From a virus: a stretch of DNA of 30,619 nucleotides. The stretch is from the IMG/VR virus record IMGVR_UViG_3300046718_000807, positions 1 through 30,619 of that record; one strand, 5' to 3'. Below the pieces are notes generated by a model. The model was not told the origin of the DNA, did no database searches, and worked only from the letters and a program-made list of their open reading frames with translations. Made by a program: the position numbers and the translations under genes. This document shows, piece by piece, positions 16,621-23,493 of this stretch (positions are counted from its first letter, which is position 1; each line of letters starts with the position of its first letter).

Positions 16621-17498
16621 GCACGGGTTCAGGCTACATGGCCGGGATGCGCCTAGGCGATCGCATGACGGTGCGCCAGGCGTTGATGACGTATGAGAGC
16701 GAGCAAGGGCCGAACTGCGTCGACCGGAAGACGATGCGATCCCGCGTCAAGACACTGCTGGCCCATTTCGGCGACGAGCCTTTGGCCGACGTCGACATCC
16801 CGCGCTGCCGGGTCTATGGCGCGGTCAGGGCCGCCGACGGCATCGCGGTCATCACCATCCGGCGTGAGCTCGGCATCCTCCAGGCCGCGGCCAATCACGC
16901 CAAGCGATGGAAGCGGATCGGCACGCCGGAGAGCCCTGGCCTGCCGACGATCGAGCTGCCGGCGGCGCTGGAGCGGGCCGGAGAGGCCCCATGGATCACT
17001 AAGGCGGAACTGGCCACGGTGCTCGATGCAGCGGAAGGCCGGCTGCACGACTTTATCGTGCTGGCCTACTACACCGCGTCCCGTCGCAACGCCATTGAGA
17101 CGCTGCGTGTCGAGCAGGTCCGGCTCGATCTCGGCCGCGTGCACTTGGCCAAGGACGGGGAGCGGAAGACCAAGAAGCGCCGCCCTATCGTGCCCATCTT
17201 CCCCGAGATGCGCGAGGCGCTGGATCGCCGCATCGCGGCCGCCGAGGATGGCTGGCTCTTCGGCCGCAGATGGAAGGCCTATGAGCCTTTCGTGAACCTA
17301 TTACGGCGTGCCGGCATCACCAACGGACGCCGTCACCCGCACGTGCTGCGGCACAGCCGGGCCACCCACCTGCTGCTCGACGGGGCTTCCATCTACGCGG
17401 TCGCCAAACTGTTGGGCGACACCGTGAGCACGGTCGAGCGGGCCTATGGCCACTGCTCCGTCGAGTACCTTTCACAGCTTGGCCAGCAGGCCGCGTAA
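16467..17498 (+). CDS. int: Tyrosine recombinase / phage integrase
   Basis: This 343-aa protein is a full-length integrase. The N-terminal arm-binding part (WFETRNGIGYAAWYDPQARRTKRVSLRT) is followed by a SAM-like core-binding region (about 65-160) and the catalytic domain. Visible residues are Arg206 (TASRRNAIETL), Lys in HLAKDGERKTKKRR, H292-x-x-R295 (HVLRHSRATHLL) and the nucleophile Tyr327 (VERAYGH). The usual LGH before the Tyr is LGD here (316-318), a variant seen in other alphaproteobacterial integrases. The start at 16467 makes an unusual 154-bp overlap with the Xis-like frame. It shows the element is able to integrate. Confidence 0.92.
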   Translation: MARPQRKVPWFETRNGIGYAAWYDPQARRTKRVSLRTDTIEDGQKAFAAFLSTGSGYMAGMRLGDRMTVRQALMTYESEQGPNCVDRKTMRSRVKTLLAHFGDEPLADVDIPRCRVYGAVRAADGIAVITIRRELGILQAAANHAKRWKRIGTPESPGLPTIELPAALERAGEAPWITKAELATVLDAAEGRLHDFIVLAYYTASRRNAIETLRVEQVRLDLGRVHLAKDGERKTKKRRPIVPIFPEMREALDRRIAAAEDGWLFGRRWKAYEPFVNLLRRAGITNGRRHPHVLRHSRATHLLLDGASIYAVAKLLGDTVSTVERAYGHCSVEYLSQLGQQAA

Positions 17499-17692
17499 GC
17501 TGGCGCGTCAACCTTGATGGGTGTCGGCATTCTTGATTATCAACCCCAAAAAATGTAACGTTTTCAACGAACCGAATTATCAAGAAATGCCATTCGATGT
17601 TTTCCTGAAGCGTTACGATATAGATGGTAAGCCGTTGAAATGACTAGACTAGATAGGCCTTGAAAGGGGATTCTGGTGTGCTAACAGGAGCG
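17499..17692. other. Non-coding int-proximal region with inverted repeats, attP candidate
   Basis: About 190 bp without a supported gene lie between two convergent units (int on +, replication operon on -). The region is AT-richer than its flanks. It holds an imperfect inverted repeat (GGCATTCTTGATTATC at 17526-17541 against AATTATCAAGAAATGCC at 17575-17591), a perfect palindrome TTGATTATCAA (17533-17543) and GTAACG/CGTTAC (17555-17560, 17611-17616). These are plausible Int or Xis arm and core sites. The core crossover cannot be set from one end of the element. I see no tRNA fragment and no strong terminator. Confidence 0.45.
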
Positions 17693-17968
17693 TTATCCCG
17701 TGCGAGCTTCGAGCTTGGCGAGAAGAGCGCATACCTGCGCTCGGACCATGTAAAGAGGCGACTGCGAAACAAGATCCAGCACCGTCTCGCACTCTACGAG
17801 TAGCGCCTCGAGCGACGCATCGATACGCTTCAGCTCGATTGTGTCGCTCTGTGCCGCGAGCACGAGGCGTGCGGCATTTAGGACGGCAATAAGATACGGA
17901 TCTTCTCTCGTGTCAGCGTTAAGATCATAAAAGTCTAGGGCCTCTTTCAGCGTGACGAGGTCAATCAT
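17693..17968 (-). CDS. Small helical hypothetical protein (91 aa), last gene of replication operon
   Basis: The ATG at 17968 overlaps the polymerase stop (ATGA), which sets the start; the longer frame to 18025 is not needed. The protein is acidic and helical (MIDLVTLKEALDFYDLNADT, SLEALLVECETVLDLVSQSP) with no membrane helix or metal motif. It is small, terminal in an early operon and not recognised, a profile shared by many host-takeover and anti-defence proteins. That is only a reason to test it, not a call. Confidence 0.6.
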   Translation of the reverse strand: MIDLVTLKEALDFYDLNADTREDPYLIAVLNAARLVLAAQSDTIELKRIDASLEALLVECETVLDLVSQSPLYMVRAQVCALLAKLEARTG

Positions 17969-20148
17969 TTCCGGTAGCGCTCCCCGGCCCAGGCGCTCGC
18001 GGCGATAGGCAACCCGAAGGCCCATTTCGGAATTTCCGTCATAATTTTTTCAAAATTTTGTAAGGTTCCGAAGCCAAGCGGCACCTCGCAAACGACCTCG
18101 TCATGCACCGATAAGACCACCGGATACCCTGCCGCCTCCAGCCGTATCATGGCCTCTGCCATGATGTCCCTCGCGACCGCCTGGGTGATGTTCTCGGCCC
18201 ACAGCCCGCCATAAGCATACTGCTCGGTCCACTGCTTCGTGAACGAATCTACCCCCTTATAGGCGAGCACCCGGCGGACCACGACGTCCCCCTCGTCGTC
18301 GACCCATGGCATCGCCTTCATCGCGAAATGCGGAAAGGGGTAGCAGAGCGAGCGGCCGCTCGGCAGACGCACCCACAGGAACGATCCCGACTTGCGCATC
18401 TTCACCGGCTCGACGTAGATCACCGGGTGCTCCTTTAAGGCGCCCTTCTGGCCGCGGGGGTTTTCGGCGTCGCGGTGCAGCACGTCGGTGTTCGAGATGG
18501 CTTCCATGGTGCCGCGCTCGAGGTCCTTCCACCATGAGGTGGTCCCGTCATGCGCGGCTCGCCAGCGCCGCTTGATGATCTCGGCCGTCACCCAGGCGCG
18601 CTCGCCCATGCCGCTCTGTTTCCCCCTACTTTCGTAGGCGGCCTGCGCCTGCTCCACGAGGCCGGGCGATGTAGCGGTGATCAGCTCGTAGCTCTCGGCA
18701 ATGTCGACGCCATAGGTTTTGGCCATGGCGCCGAAGGCGCCGGGCCCGCCCTGGTAGCCGAGCGCGAGCTCTTGCACCTTGCCGATCTGCCGCTGGGCCT
18801 TGGTGACGGATTCCGGATCCACGCCGAATGATCTCCCGTAGGCCACCTGGTACAGGTCGGGGCCTTTGCCTTCGTCGTAATCCCTGAAGGCTCTGAGCTT
18901 CCAGTTCTCCCCCGCCAACCAAGCTAGCACCCGTCCCTCGATATTGCTGAAATCGGCGGCCATCAGGCGATGCCCTTCGCGGGCCCGGACCATGCCGCGT
19001 ATGCAATCGCCCACCACCGAAAGCGGCTGGTCATAGACCGTCTCGATGAGGTCGAGCGAGCCATAGCCGACGAGCTCGATCGCGGTCGACACGTCGTCGC
19101 TCGAGGGCCTCTTCAAATTCTGCGGCTGAAACCGCCTGCCGCCCCAGCGGCCGGTGGATGCCGCGTGAAACTGTAAAAGGCCGCGTGCACGACCGTCGGC
19201 GCTCATGCCGGCCAATAGCGCATCGATCTTGGCAACCGAGGTCTTGGCCGTTGCGGCCCGCAGCTCCAATGCTTCTCGCACGTTTGGCGCGAGGTCATCC
19301 CGCGCCAGGATCTCGATAAGCTTGTCCTTCGCCAGGCTATCGCCGTCGCCGCCATTGCCGCGGAACCACTTCGCCAACCGGCCGACCTCAGTGCATTTTT
19401 GCACCTCGCCGGCAGTGACGATTTTCATGCGCGCATCGGCCTTGACCGTCGCGGCCTTCACGATCGCCTTGGCGGCCTCGCAGAGCGGCACGTCGACCTG
19501 CACGCCACGCCCGTTGATCACCTGGTCCAATCGCCACAGCGCCTGCTCGGCCTCACTGAGCGGCATGAGCCTCTCGTGCAGCATCCGTTCGACCTCGACG
19601 TCGGTGCGGCAGTACTCGTAGAGCCGCTCCAACTTCTCGGAATCCTCCCACCACGTATAGACCGGAGCGTCATTTTCCATGCATGGATGCGCGTGCGGGT
19701 CCGGCCCTAATACCGATCGCGGCCGCGCCATGCGCAGCATCAGCCCCCGCCCGACCATGTCCTTAGGGATGGTGAGCGACAGCGCCGCGGCGCAGTTCTC
19801 GAGCGACGCCGGCAGCGCCATGGCCAGCGCCATACTCATGGTGCAGCGCCATTGCTCTGGATTGGGCACTGGCCAGCCATAGCGTGGCGTGAGGATGTGC
19901 TGCCAAATTTGCATCTCGAAATTGGCGTTATGCGCAACGATCGGCCAGCCACGCCGAACGAATTCTCCTATGGCGATCGGCGGCGTATCGGTTCTTCGCC
20001 AAAGGAACACATCCCCGTCGTCGATCGCGAACGCTGCGCATTGCACATCGGTCGTCGGATCTTCTGCATAACGATAGACACCGGCGGTCTTGAGCTCGAC
20101 CGTGCTGCGTGTCTCGAAATCGAGATGGAGCGTGTGGGTTTCAGGCAT
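17965..20148 (-). CDS. Family A DNA polymerase with 3'-5' exonuclease domain
   Basis: This 727-aa protein is the phage replicative polymerase. The N-terminal proofreading domain has Exo I LHLDFETRS (Asp10, Glu12), Exo II HNANFE (73-78) and Exo III YCRTDVE (179-185). The polymerase domain has motif A MAADFSNIEGRVLAW (catalytic Asp399), motif B KAQRQIGKVQELALGYQGG (450-468) and motif C LSVHDEVV (His-Asp-Glu at 682-684). No 5'-3' exonuclease is present, as in other phage pol A enzymes. It would extend primers laid down by the Prim-Pol/helicase at 26646. The start overlaps the upstream secreted-protein stop (TGATG). Confidence 0.93.
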   Translation of the reverse strand: MPETHTLHLDFETRSTVELKTAGVYRYAEDPTTDVQCAAFAIDDGDVFLWRRTDTPPIAIGEFVRRGWPIVAHNANFEMQIWQHILTPRYGWPVPNPEQWRCTMSMALAMALPASLENCAAALSLTIPKDMVGRGLMLRMARPRSVLGPDPHAHPCMENDAPVYTWWEDSEKLERLYEYCRTDVEVERMLHERLMPLSEAEQALWRLDQVINGRGVQVDVPLCEAAKAIVKAATVKADARMKIVTAGEVQKCTEVGRLAKWFRGNGGDGDSLAKDKLIEILARDDLAPNVREALELRAATAKTSVAKIDALLAGMSADGRARGLLQFHAASTGRWGGRRFQPQNLKRPSSDDVSTAIELVGYGSLDLIETVYDQPLSVVGDCIRGMVRAREGHRLMAADFSNIEGRVLAWLAGENWKLRAFRDYDEGKGPDLYQVAYGRSFGVDPESVTKAQRQIGKVQELALGYQGGPGAFGAMAKTYGVDIAESYELITATSPGLVEQAQAAYESRGKQSGMGERAWVTAEIIKRRWRAAHDGTTSWWKDLERGTMEAISNTDVLHRDAENPRGQKGALKEHPVIYVEPVKMRKSGSFLWVRLPSGRSLCYPFPHFAMKAMPWVDDEGDVVVRRVLAYKGVDSFTKQWTEQYAYGGLWAENITQAVARDIMAEAMIRLEAAGYPVVLSVHDEVVCEVPLGFGTLQNFEKIMTEIPKWAFGLPIAASAWAGERYRK

Positions 20149-20546
20149 CAGCGCGAGAACCAGCTAAAAGGCTGTATCGGCACTTTGCGCAGCATACGCG
20201 AATCCGGCAACGGAAGCTCGACCTCCGGCGCAGGCTTGTCGATCGGCAGAAGCTCGTCCTCGCTGGGGATGCGCTCCTCGATCCGCAGCCGGTCCTGCTT
20301 CTTGGCCGCCTCGACCTCTACCGGGTACGCCCTGAAGGTGACGCGATGATGCCGGTGGGAAACATACTGGCGAGGGGCACGCACCCACACATAGCCCCTC
20401 GCCAGCCGAGAGCGTTTGTTCACACAAACGCCCAAGCTCAAACGCTTGATGTAGCCGGGCCCACAACGATGCGCGTGACGCGCATGGCGCGCTTCAGCCG
20501 GGCCAGCAATGGCCAACAAGACGACCAAGAAGACAAAACACCTCAA
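20148..20546 (-). CDS. Predicted secreted basic protein in replication operon
   Basis: I place the start at a TTG (20546) that overlaps the previous stop (TTGA), in keeping with the operon's 4-bp overlaps; no better start is present. The first 20 residues (MRCFVFLVVLLAIAGPAEAR) are a well-formed Sec signal peptide with an AEA cleavage site. The mature part is His/Arg-rich (HARHAHRCGPGYIKRLSLG) with two Cys (CGPG, GVCV) that could form a disulfide, and ends Pro/Glu-rich. Export to the periplasm is odd for a protein encoded between replication genes. It may alter the cell envelope, for example in superinfection exclusion. No family recognised. Confidence 0.55.
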   Translation of the reverse strand: MRCFVFLVVLLAIAGPAEARHARHAHRCGPGYIKRLSLGVCVNKRSRLARGYVWVRAPRQYVSHRHHRVTFRAYPVEVEAAKKQDRLRIEERIPSEDELLPIDKPAPEVELPLPDSRMLRKVPIQPFSWFSR

Positions 20547-20935
20547 GCGTTGCCCGCCGTTAACCTTGCTGCGTCCCGTTCTCCCTCCGCTTTCGCGAGG
20601 GCAGCGGTGAGTGCTTGCGCGGCCACGCTGTCGCTAGAGTATCCTTGAGCCCAATAAGGTCGTAGCGTCTCTAGTGCAGCTATCCTTTCCTCCGCCTTCG
20701 CGAGCGCGGCGCGCAGCGGCTCGATGTGCTCGGCGATGATGCGGTCGGCTGAGATTCCCACTTCAGCCACACGTCCGATCCCGCATTCTTCGTGAATGAT
20801 CCGCGCAATCGCCTCTCGCTCTGTGGGGGCGGTCATGAGCCTACCTTTAATGTTCTCAATAAGATGATCTCGCTGATGATTTGAAGTTACGCGAGCGGCT
20901 TGTGCCCAAGTTTCTCGCTCTGTGGGGGCGGTCAT
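20543..20935 (-). CDS. Coiled-coil hypothetical protein with duplicated in-frame start (130 aa)
   Basis: The ATG at 20935 overlaps the preceding stop (ATGA). The N-terminal MTAPTERE recurs exactly 33 codons later, at a second in-frame ATG (20836) with its own RBS (AAAGGTAGG), so a 97-aa short form is likely too. The rest is a helical coiled coil (HIEPLRAALAKAEERIAALE and, near the end, AALAKAEGERDAARLT), typical of small early phage proteins of unknown role. No enzyme or metal motif. It lies between a Zn-type protein and the secreted protein. Confidence 0.6.
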   Translation of the reverse strand: MTAPTERETWAQAARVTSNHQRDHLIENIKGRLMTAPTEREAIARIIHEECGIGRVAEVGISADRIIAEHIEPLRAALAKAEERIAALETLRPYWAQGYSSDSVAAQALTAALAKAEGERDAARLTAGNA

Positions 20936-20938
20936 GAG
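20814..20938 (-). repeat. 26-bp direct repeat spanning two start codons
   Basis: 20814-20839 and 20913-20938 are identical over 26 bases and 99 bp apart, a multiple of three. Each copy contains an ATG and the codons for MTAPTERE. The result is two similar start regions in one frame. Confidence 0.85.
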
Positions 20939-21195
20939 TGTTCCTCACTGTCGGCTGCGCACCCGGCGATAATGTTGCGAGCCTCGGCGTTGTCGCCATA
21001 GTCACAGTCGCCGCACTTGGCACATTCGTAGACCGGAACGGAGCAGCCGCCGGCGACATTCTCGCAGCCACAATTACACCCGCCAATGTGTGCCCATCGG
21101 TGGCCCACCTCGGCGCATCCAGCTTGCGCGATCTCTCGTTCAAGCTTCGCAACTTCCGCCCGCGCCGCTTCAAGCTGTGCTGTGCGCTCGCTCAT
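20932..21195 (-). CDS. Small Cys-rich putative zinc-binding protein (87 aa)
   Basis: I use the ATG at 21195 because it overlaps the previous stop (ATGA); the longer open frame is unlikely. The N-terminal 27 residues are a short coiled coil (QLEAARAEVAKLEREIAQAG). A Cys/His cluster follows (GHRWAHIGGCNCGCENVAGG, then CSVPVYECAKCGDCDYGD) with enough ligands for one or two zinc ions. The end is acidic. It could be a nucleic-acid or protein-binding adaptor of the replication module; the family is not recognised. Confidence 0.6.
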   Translation of the reverse strand: MSERTAQLEAARAEVAKLEREIAQAGCAEVGHRWAHIGGCNCGCENVAGGCSVPVYECAKCGDCDYGDNAEARNIIAGCAADSEEHS

Positions 21196-21332
21196 GCCTC
21201 GAACACCTTCGGCGTCTTGACCTCGTCGCTCACGTTCACGCACTCCACGAGCTTCCCTTTCCGATAGACCTTCCAGGCCGCCACCCATAAAGGCGAGACG
21301 ACATGGGACTGGCCCCATATCGTCTCGAGCAT
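21192..21332 (-). CDS. Small hypothetical protein (46 aa; start uncertain)
   Basis: The stop overlaps the next start (ATGA), which supports expression. The protein from ATG 21332 is MLETIWGQSHVVSPLWVAAW, then KVYRKGKLVECVNVSDEVKT. That start lies 5 nt after the GapR stop with AAGG close by. An ATG at 21395 would give 67 aa but overlaps the GapR gene by 58 bp. It is probably a compact beta fold. Function not recognised. Confidence 0.5.
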   Translation of the reverse strand: MLETIWGQSHVVSPLWVAAWKVYRKGKLVECVNVSDEVKTPKVFEA

Positions 21333-21337
21333 CGCCT

Positions 21338-21607
21338 TCAGATCAGGCCCAACGCGTGCAGGTACATGTCGCGGATCTCTTCGTTCTCCCGCCATTGGTC
21401 GATGTCCTTGCGAATGGCGATCATCTGCCGGATGGCCTTGGCGTCGAAGCCTTGGGCCTTGGCCTCGGCCATGACCTCGCGGATGTCGCCGACGATCACG
21501 GCGCGCTCCTCGACGAGCTTCTCGACGCGCGTGATGAAGGCCTTGAGCTGAGACGCCGAAACGGAATTACCGCCAGGCGCCGCTCGTGTGTTCTCTGCAG
21601 TGGTCAT
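21338..21607 (-). CDS. GapR / DUF2312 family DNA-binding protein
   Basis: This 89-aa protein has the whole GapR pattern: SQLKAFITRVEKLVEERAVI, VGDIREVMAEAKAQGFDAKA, IRQMIAIRKDIDQ and an end DMYLHALGLI. Cellular GapR of alphaproteobacteria encircles overtwisted DNA ahead of replication and transcription forks and helps gyrase and topoisomerase IV. An N-terminal tail of about 18 residues is specific to this copy. The RBS is good (GAGGTGAG). Sitting between the SSB and polymerase genes, it would be suited to relieve or sense torsion during phage replication, or to compete with host GapR. The family call is firm; the phage role is inferred. Confidence 0.85.
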   Translation of the reverse strand: MTTAENTRAAPGGNSVSASQLKAFITRVEKLVEERAVIVGDIREVMAEAKAQGFDAKAIRQMIAIRKDIDQWRENEEIRDMYLHALGLI

Positions 21608-21617
21608 CTCTCACCTC

Positions 21618-22229
21618 TTACGTGTACAGGTCGTCAATCGATGCCGGTTTTCCCGCTTCGCCACCCACGGATTCGAACTCGTCTTCCGCCGCGGCCCGCA
21701 CCCGCCCGACCGGGTCGGCGTGGTCGAGCAGCTGCACGTTCTGTAGCCCTAAGCTAATCCCCTTGCCGCCGGTCTTGTGGTCATAGGCAAACGGCCGGAT
21801 GGTGGCCCGGGCCCAGCGGCCGGCATAGACTTCCTCTTCCTTGTCCTCGCCGACATTGGTGCGATCGGCGCGGATGACATTCGGCCGGTCGTCGCTCGCT
21901 GTGCGGATGAACATCTCGTATTCATCGGGATCAAATCCCATGTTCGGGTGGTCTTTGACGAACAGGAACGGCTTCTTGACCTTGTTGTACTTGGACTTGT
22001 AGTCCGCGCCCCAGCGGTCGACCGCGCATTTCTCGACGGCCTCGGCCAACACGCGGAGGTCGGCTTCCTTCGGGAACACCAGGCTCAATTTGTAGCGCGC
22101 CTTCTCCGGATCGGTCTCGCCGGCCGGAAGGCTCTTCTTGTACAAGGACGGATAGCTCATGCGAGCTCGCGCCGTGATCACGTTGCCGGAAGAAGCGATA
22201 GAGCAGTTGTTCATAAGGTTCGTGGTCAT
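21618..22229 (-). CDS. Single-stranded DNA-binding protein, DUF2815 / Enc34 type
   Basis: This 203-aa protein matches the DUF2815 (Enc34-type SSB) pattern: ITARARMSYPSLYKK, ARYKLSLVFPKEADL, YAGRWARATIRPFAYD, GKGISLGLQNVQLLDHADPVG and an acidic tail AEDEFESVGGEA. The acidic end is like that of SSBs that recruit partner proteins. It would coat ssDNA for the family A polymerase. The ATG at 22229 has GGAG (22241-22238) 8 nt upstream; the solitary CRISPR-like repeat ends 14 nt before that site, so a protein bound to the repeat in the mRNA could affect translation of this gene. Confidence 0.85.
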   Translation of the reverse strand: MTTNLMNNCSIASSGNVITARARMSYPSLYKKSLPAGETDPEKARYKLSLVFPKEADLRVLAEAVEKCAVDRWGADYKSKYNKVKKPFLFVKDHPNMGFDPDEYEMFIRTASDDRPNVIRADRTNVGEDKEEEVYAGRWARATIRPFAYDHKTGGKGISLGLQNVQLLDHADPVGRVRAAAEDEFESVGGEAGKPASIDDLYT

Positions 22230-22255
22230 CGATTGTACTCCATTTACTCAGCGGC

Positions 22256-22287
22256 GTTTCAATCCACACTCCCACGGGGGGAGTGAC
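22256..22287 (-). CRISPR. Solitary type I-C-like CRISPR repeat (candidate RNA-based anti-CRISPR)
   Basis: Read on the - strand, this 32-nt element has the exact parts of a type I-C repeat. They are GT (22287-22286), stem arm CACTCCC (22285-22279), loop CCCGT (22278-22274), stem arm GGGAGTG (22273-22267) and the conserved 3' handle TGGATTGAAAC (22266-22256). The stem pairs perfectly over 7 bp. It is alone: no second copy is seen one repeat-plus-spacer length up- or downstream, and no cas gene is present. It sits in the 67-bp gap between the DUF2800 nuclease stop and the SSB start, in the sense of the operon. Six-frame translations show the misleading peptides that such repeats give (RRFNPHSHGG, GVWIETPL). 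Confidence 0.85.
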
Positions 22288-22296
22288 CAGCACTTC

Positions 22297-23493
22297 TTAC
22301 GCAAACTCAACAGCCGCGTCGGCCTTCACGGCCGCACGCGGATCGTCAGACGGTGCGAGCACCGTGCCGGTCGATTCTTTGATCACCAGAGGTGACAGAA
22401 ACTTGGCCCGTTCCGCCTTGTTGCGGCCCGGCACGAACCTCTCGACTTGGGCCGGCGAGACGAGCTTGCGGGTATAGAGCTCCTCCTCGGCGACAATGGC
22501 GATAAGCGCAGCCGCGGCCTCGTCGTCTTCACGCCATTTACGGTTGGCTCTTTTGGCGACCAGCTTCCAGCCCGGCGGGCATCTGCCTTCGGTGGCTTCG
22601 GCGTGAGCAAACTCACGCACGCGCCGGCACCACATCTCGATGAAGTCGACCTCGGCCAGCACCCCCGCCAATTGGTGAGGGGTCAGGGTTGTCGGCTCCG
22701 GCGGCGGGCTTTGTTCATCGAAGTCCGCCATCGCCTCGGTCAGCGCCTTCTCGCGCAAGGCCGGGCACACCGGGGCCGCCTTGCAGAACTTGCACCACTC
22801 GCCCGGCACCAGCGGCGCGGTGGGTACCTGCGTGGCCTTGGCGGCCGCCACCAGCGCCGTCGCGAACTCCGCGAGATCCGCCACGTTGGCCGTCCATTCG
22901 CGCACCGGTCCGCGCGGATGCGGTGCACGCGGTTGAATGATGGCCACCGTCACGAGGCTGACGCCGCGGTTATGATAGCGCTCGGCCGCGCCTAGGGCAT
23001 AGGACATCGCCTGCGGGTTTTCCTTGGGCTCGATGGCAATGCCGCGGCCGTACTTGAAGTCGGCGACGACTAGGTGCCTGTGCACCGCCGAATAGAGAAG
23101 TGCGTCGGCGGTGCCGCCTTCCATGCCCTCGATGCCGAAATGGGCGAGCGACACATGCGTCTCGAAACTCTTCTCGTAACCCTTGAAAGGAGGACTGAAG
23201 ACGTAATCGAGATAGGCCTGAACGCCGTCGGCCATCTCTTCGTCGACGATGATCGTATCGAAAACGGAACCTGCGGCGACATGGCCGGGCTTGCCGATGT
23301 AGTGCGCGGCATCGACGTGACTGTCGATACAGAGCTGCGCCAACTCGTGCGCGACGGTGCCTTCGCGCGCATAGGCCGTCTCGCGATCGGGCAGCCCCGT
23401 CTCCATGCGCACGCTGCCAGGGCAGGCCATCCAGCGATGGGCGCCGCTGGGGCTAAGGCGCGCATGAGCTCGAGTGGAATGCGCCTCGGTCAT
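22297..23493 (-). CDS. DUF2800 family Cas4/RecB-like PD-(D/E)XK nuclease
   Basis: This 398-aa protein is a probable nuclease of the RecB/Cas4 superfamily. It begins RLSPSGAHRWMACPGSVRM with Cys24. H49-E50 (TVAHELA) and Asp130 (GTADALL) precede the core DFKYG with Asp145 and Lys147, the D...DxK metal centre. Near the end of the catalytic part is WCKFCKAAPVCPAL (Cys234, Cys237, Cys243). One N-terminal and three C-terminal cysteines are the Cas4/AddB-type arrangement for a 4Fe-4S cluster. DUF2800 genes commonly travel with DUF2815, SNF2 and pol A genes, as here, so a role in phage recombination or end processing is likely. The ATGA overlap sets the start. Confidence 0.85.
   Translation of the reverse strand: MTEAHSTRAHARLSPSGAHRWMACPGSVRMETGLPDRETAYAREGTVAHELAQLCIDSHVDAAHYIGKPGHVAAGSVFDTIIVDEEMADGVQAYLDYVFSPPFKGYEKSFETHVSLAHFGIEGMEGGTADALLYSAVHRHLVVADFKYGRGIAIEPKENPQAMSYALGAAERYHNRGVSLVTVAIIQPRAPHPRGPVREWTANVADLAEFATALVAAAKATQVPTAPLVPGEWCKFCKAAPVCPALREKALTEAMADFDEQSPPPEPTTLTPHQLAGVLAEVDFIEMWCRRVREFAHAEATEGRCPPGWKLVAKRANRKWREDDEAAAALIAIVAEEELYTRKLVSPAQVERFVPGRNKAERAKFLSPLVIKESTGTVLAPSDDPRAAVKADAAVEFA

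Noticed and set aside
17693-17968. Calling the 91-aa terminal gene an anti-CRISPR protein
   Set aside because: Small size and operon position alone are not evidence, and no aca-like regulator lies beside it.
22267-22285. Reading the 22267-22285 hairpin as an ordinary intrinsic terminator
   Set aside because: There is no U-run after the stem on either strand, and the 3' side matches the I-C handle exactly, which a terminator would not need.
22180-22360. A full CRISPR array
   Set aside because: Only one repeat is visible. Positions one repeat-plus-spacer length away on both sides hold no second copy, and both flanks are coding.
22159-22395. Overlapping ORFs across the repeat with peptides RRFNPHSHGG and FQSTLPRGE
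   Set aside because: These are the well-known spurious translations of type I-C-like CRISPR repeats. They lie antisense to, or out of frame with, the real SSB and DUF2800 genes.
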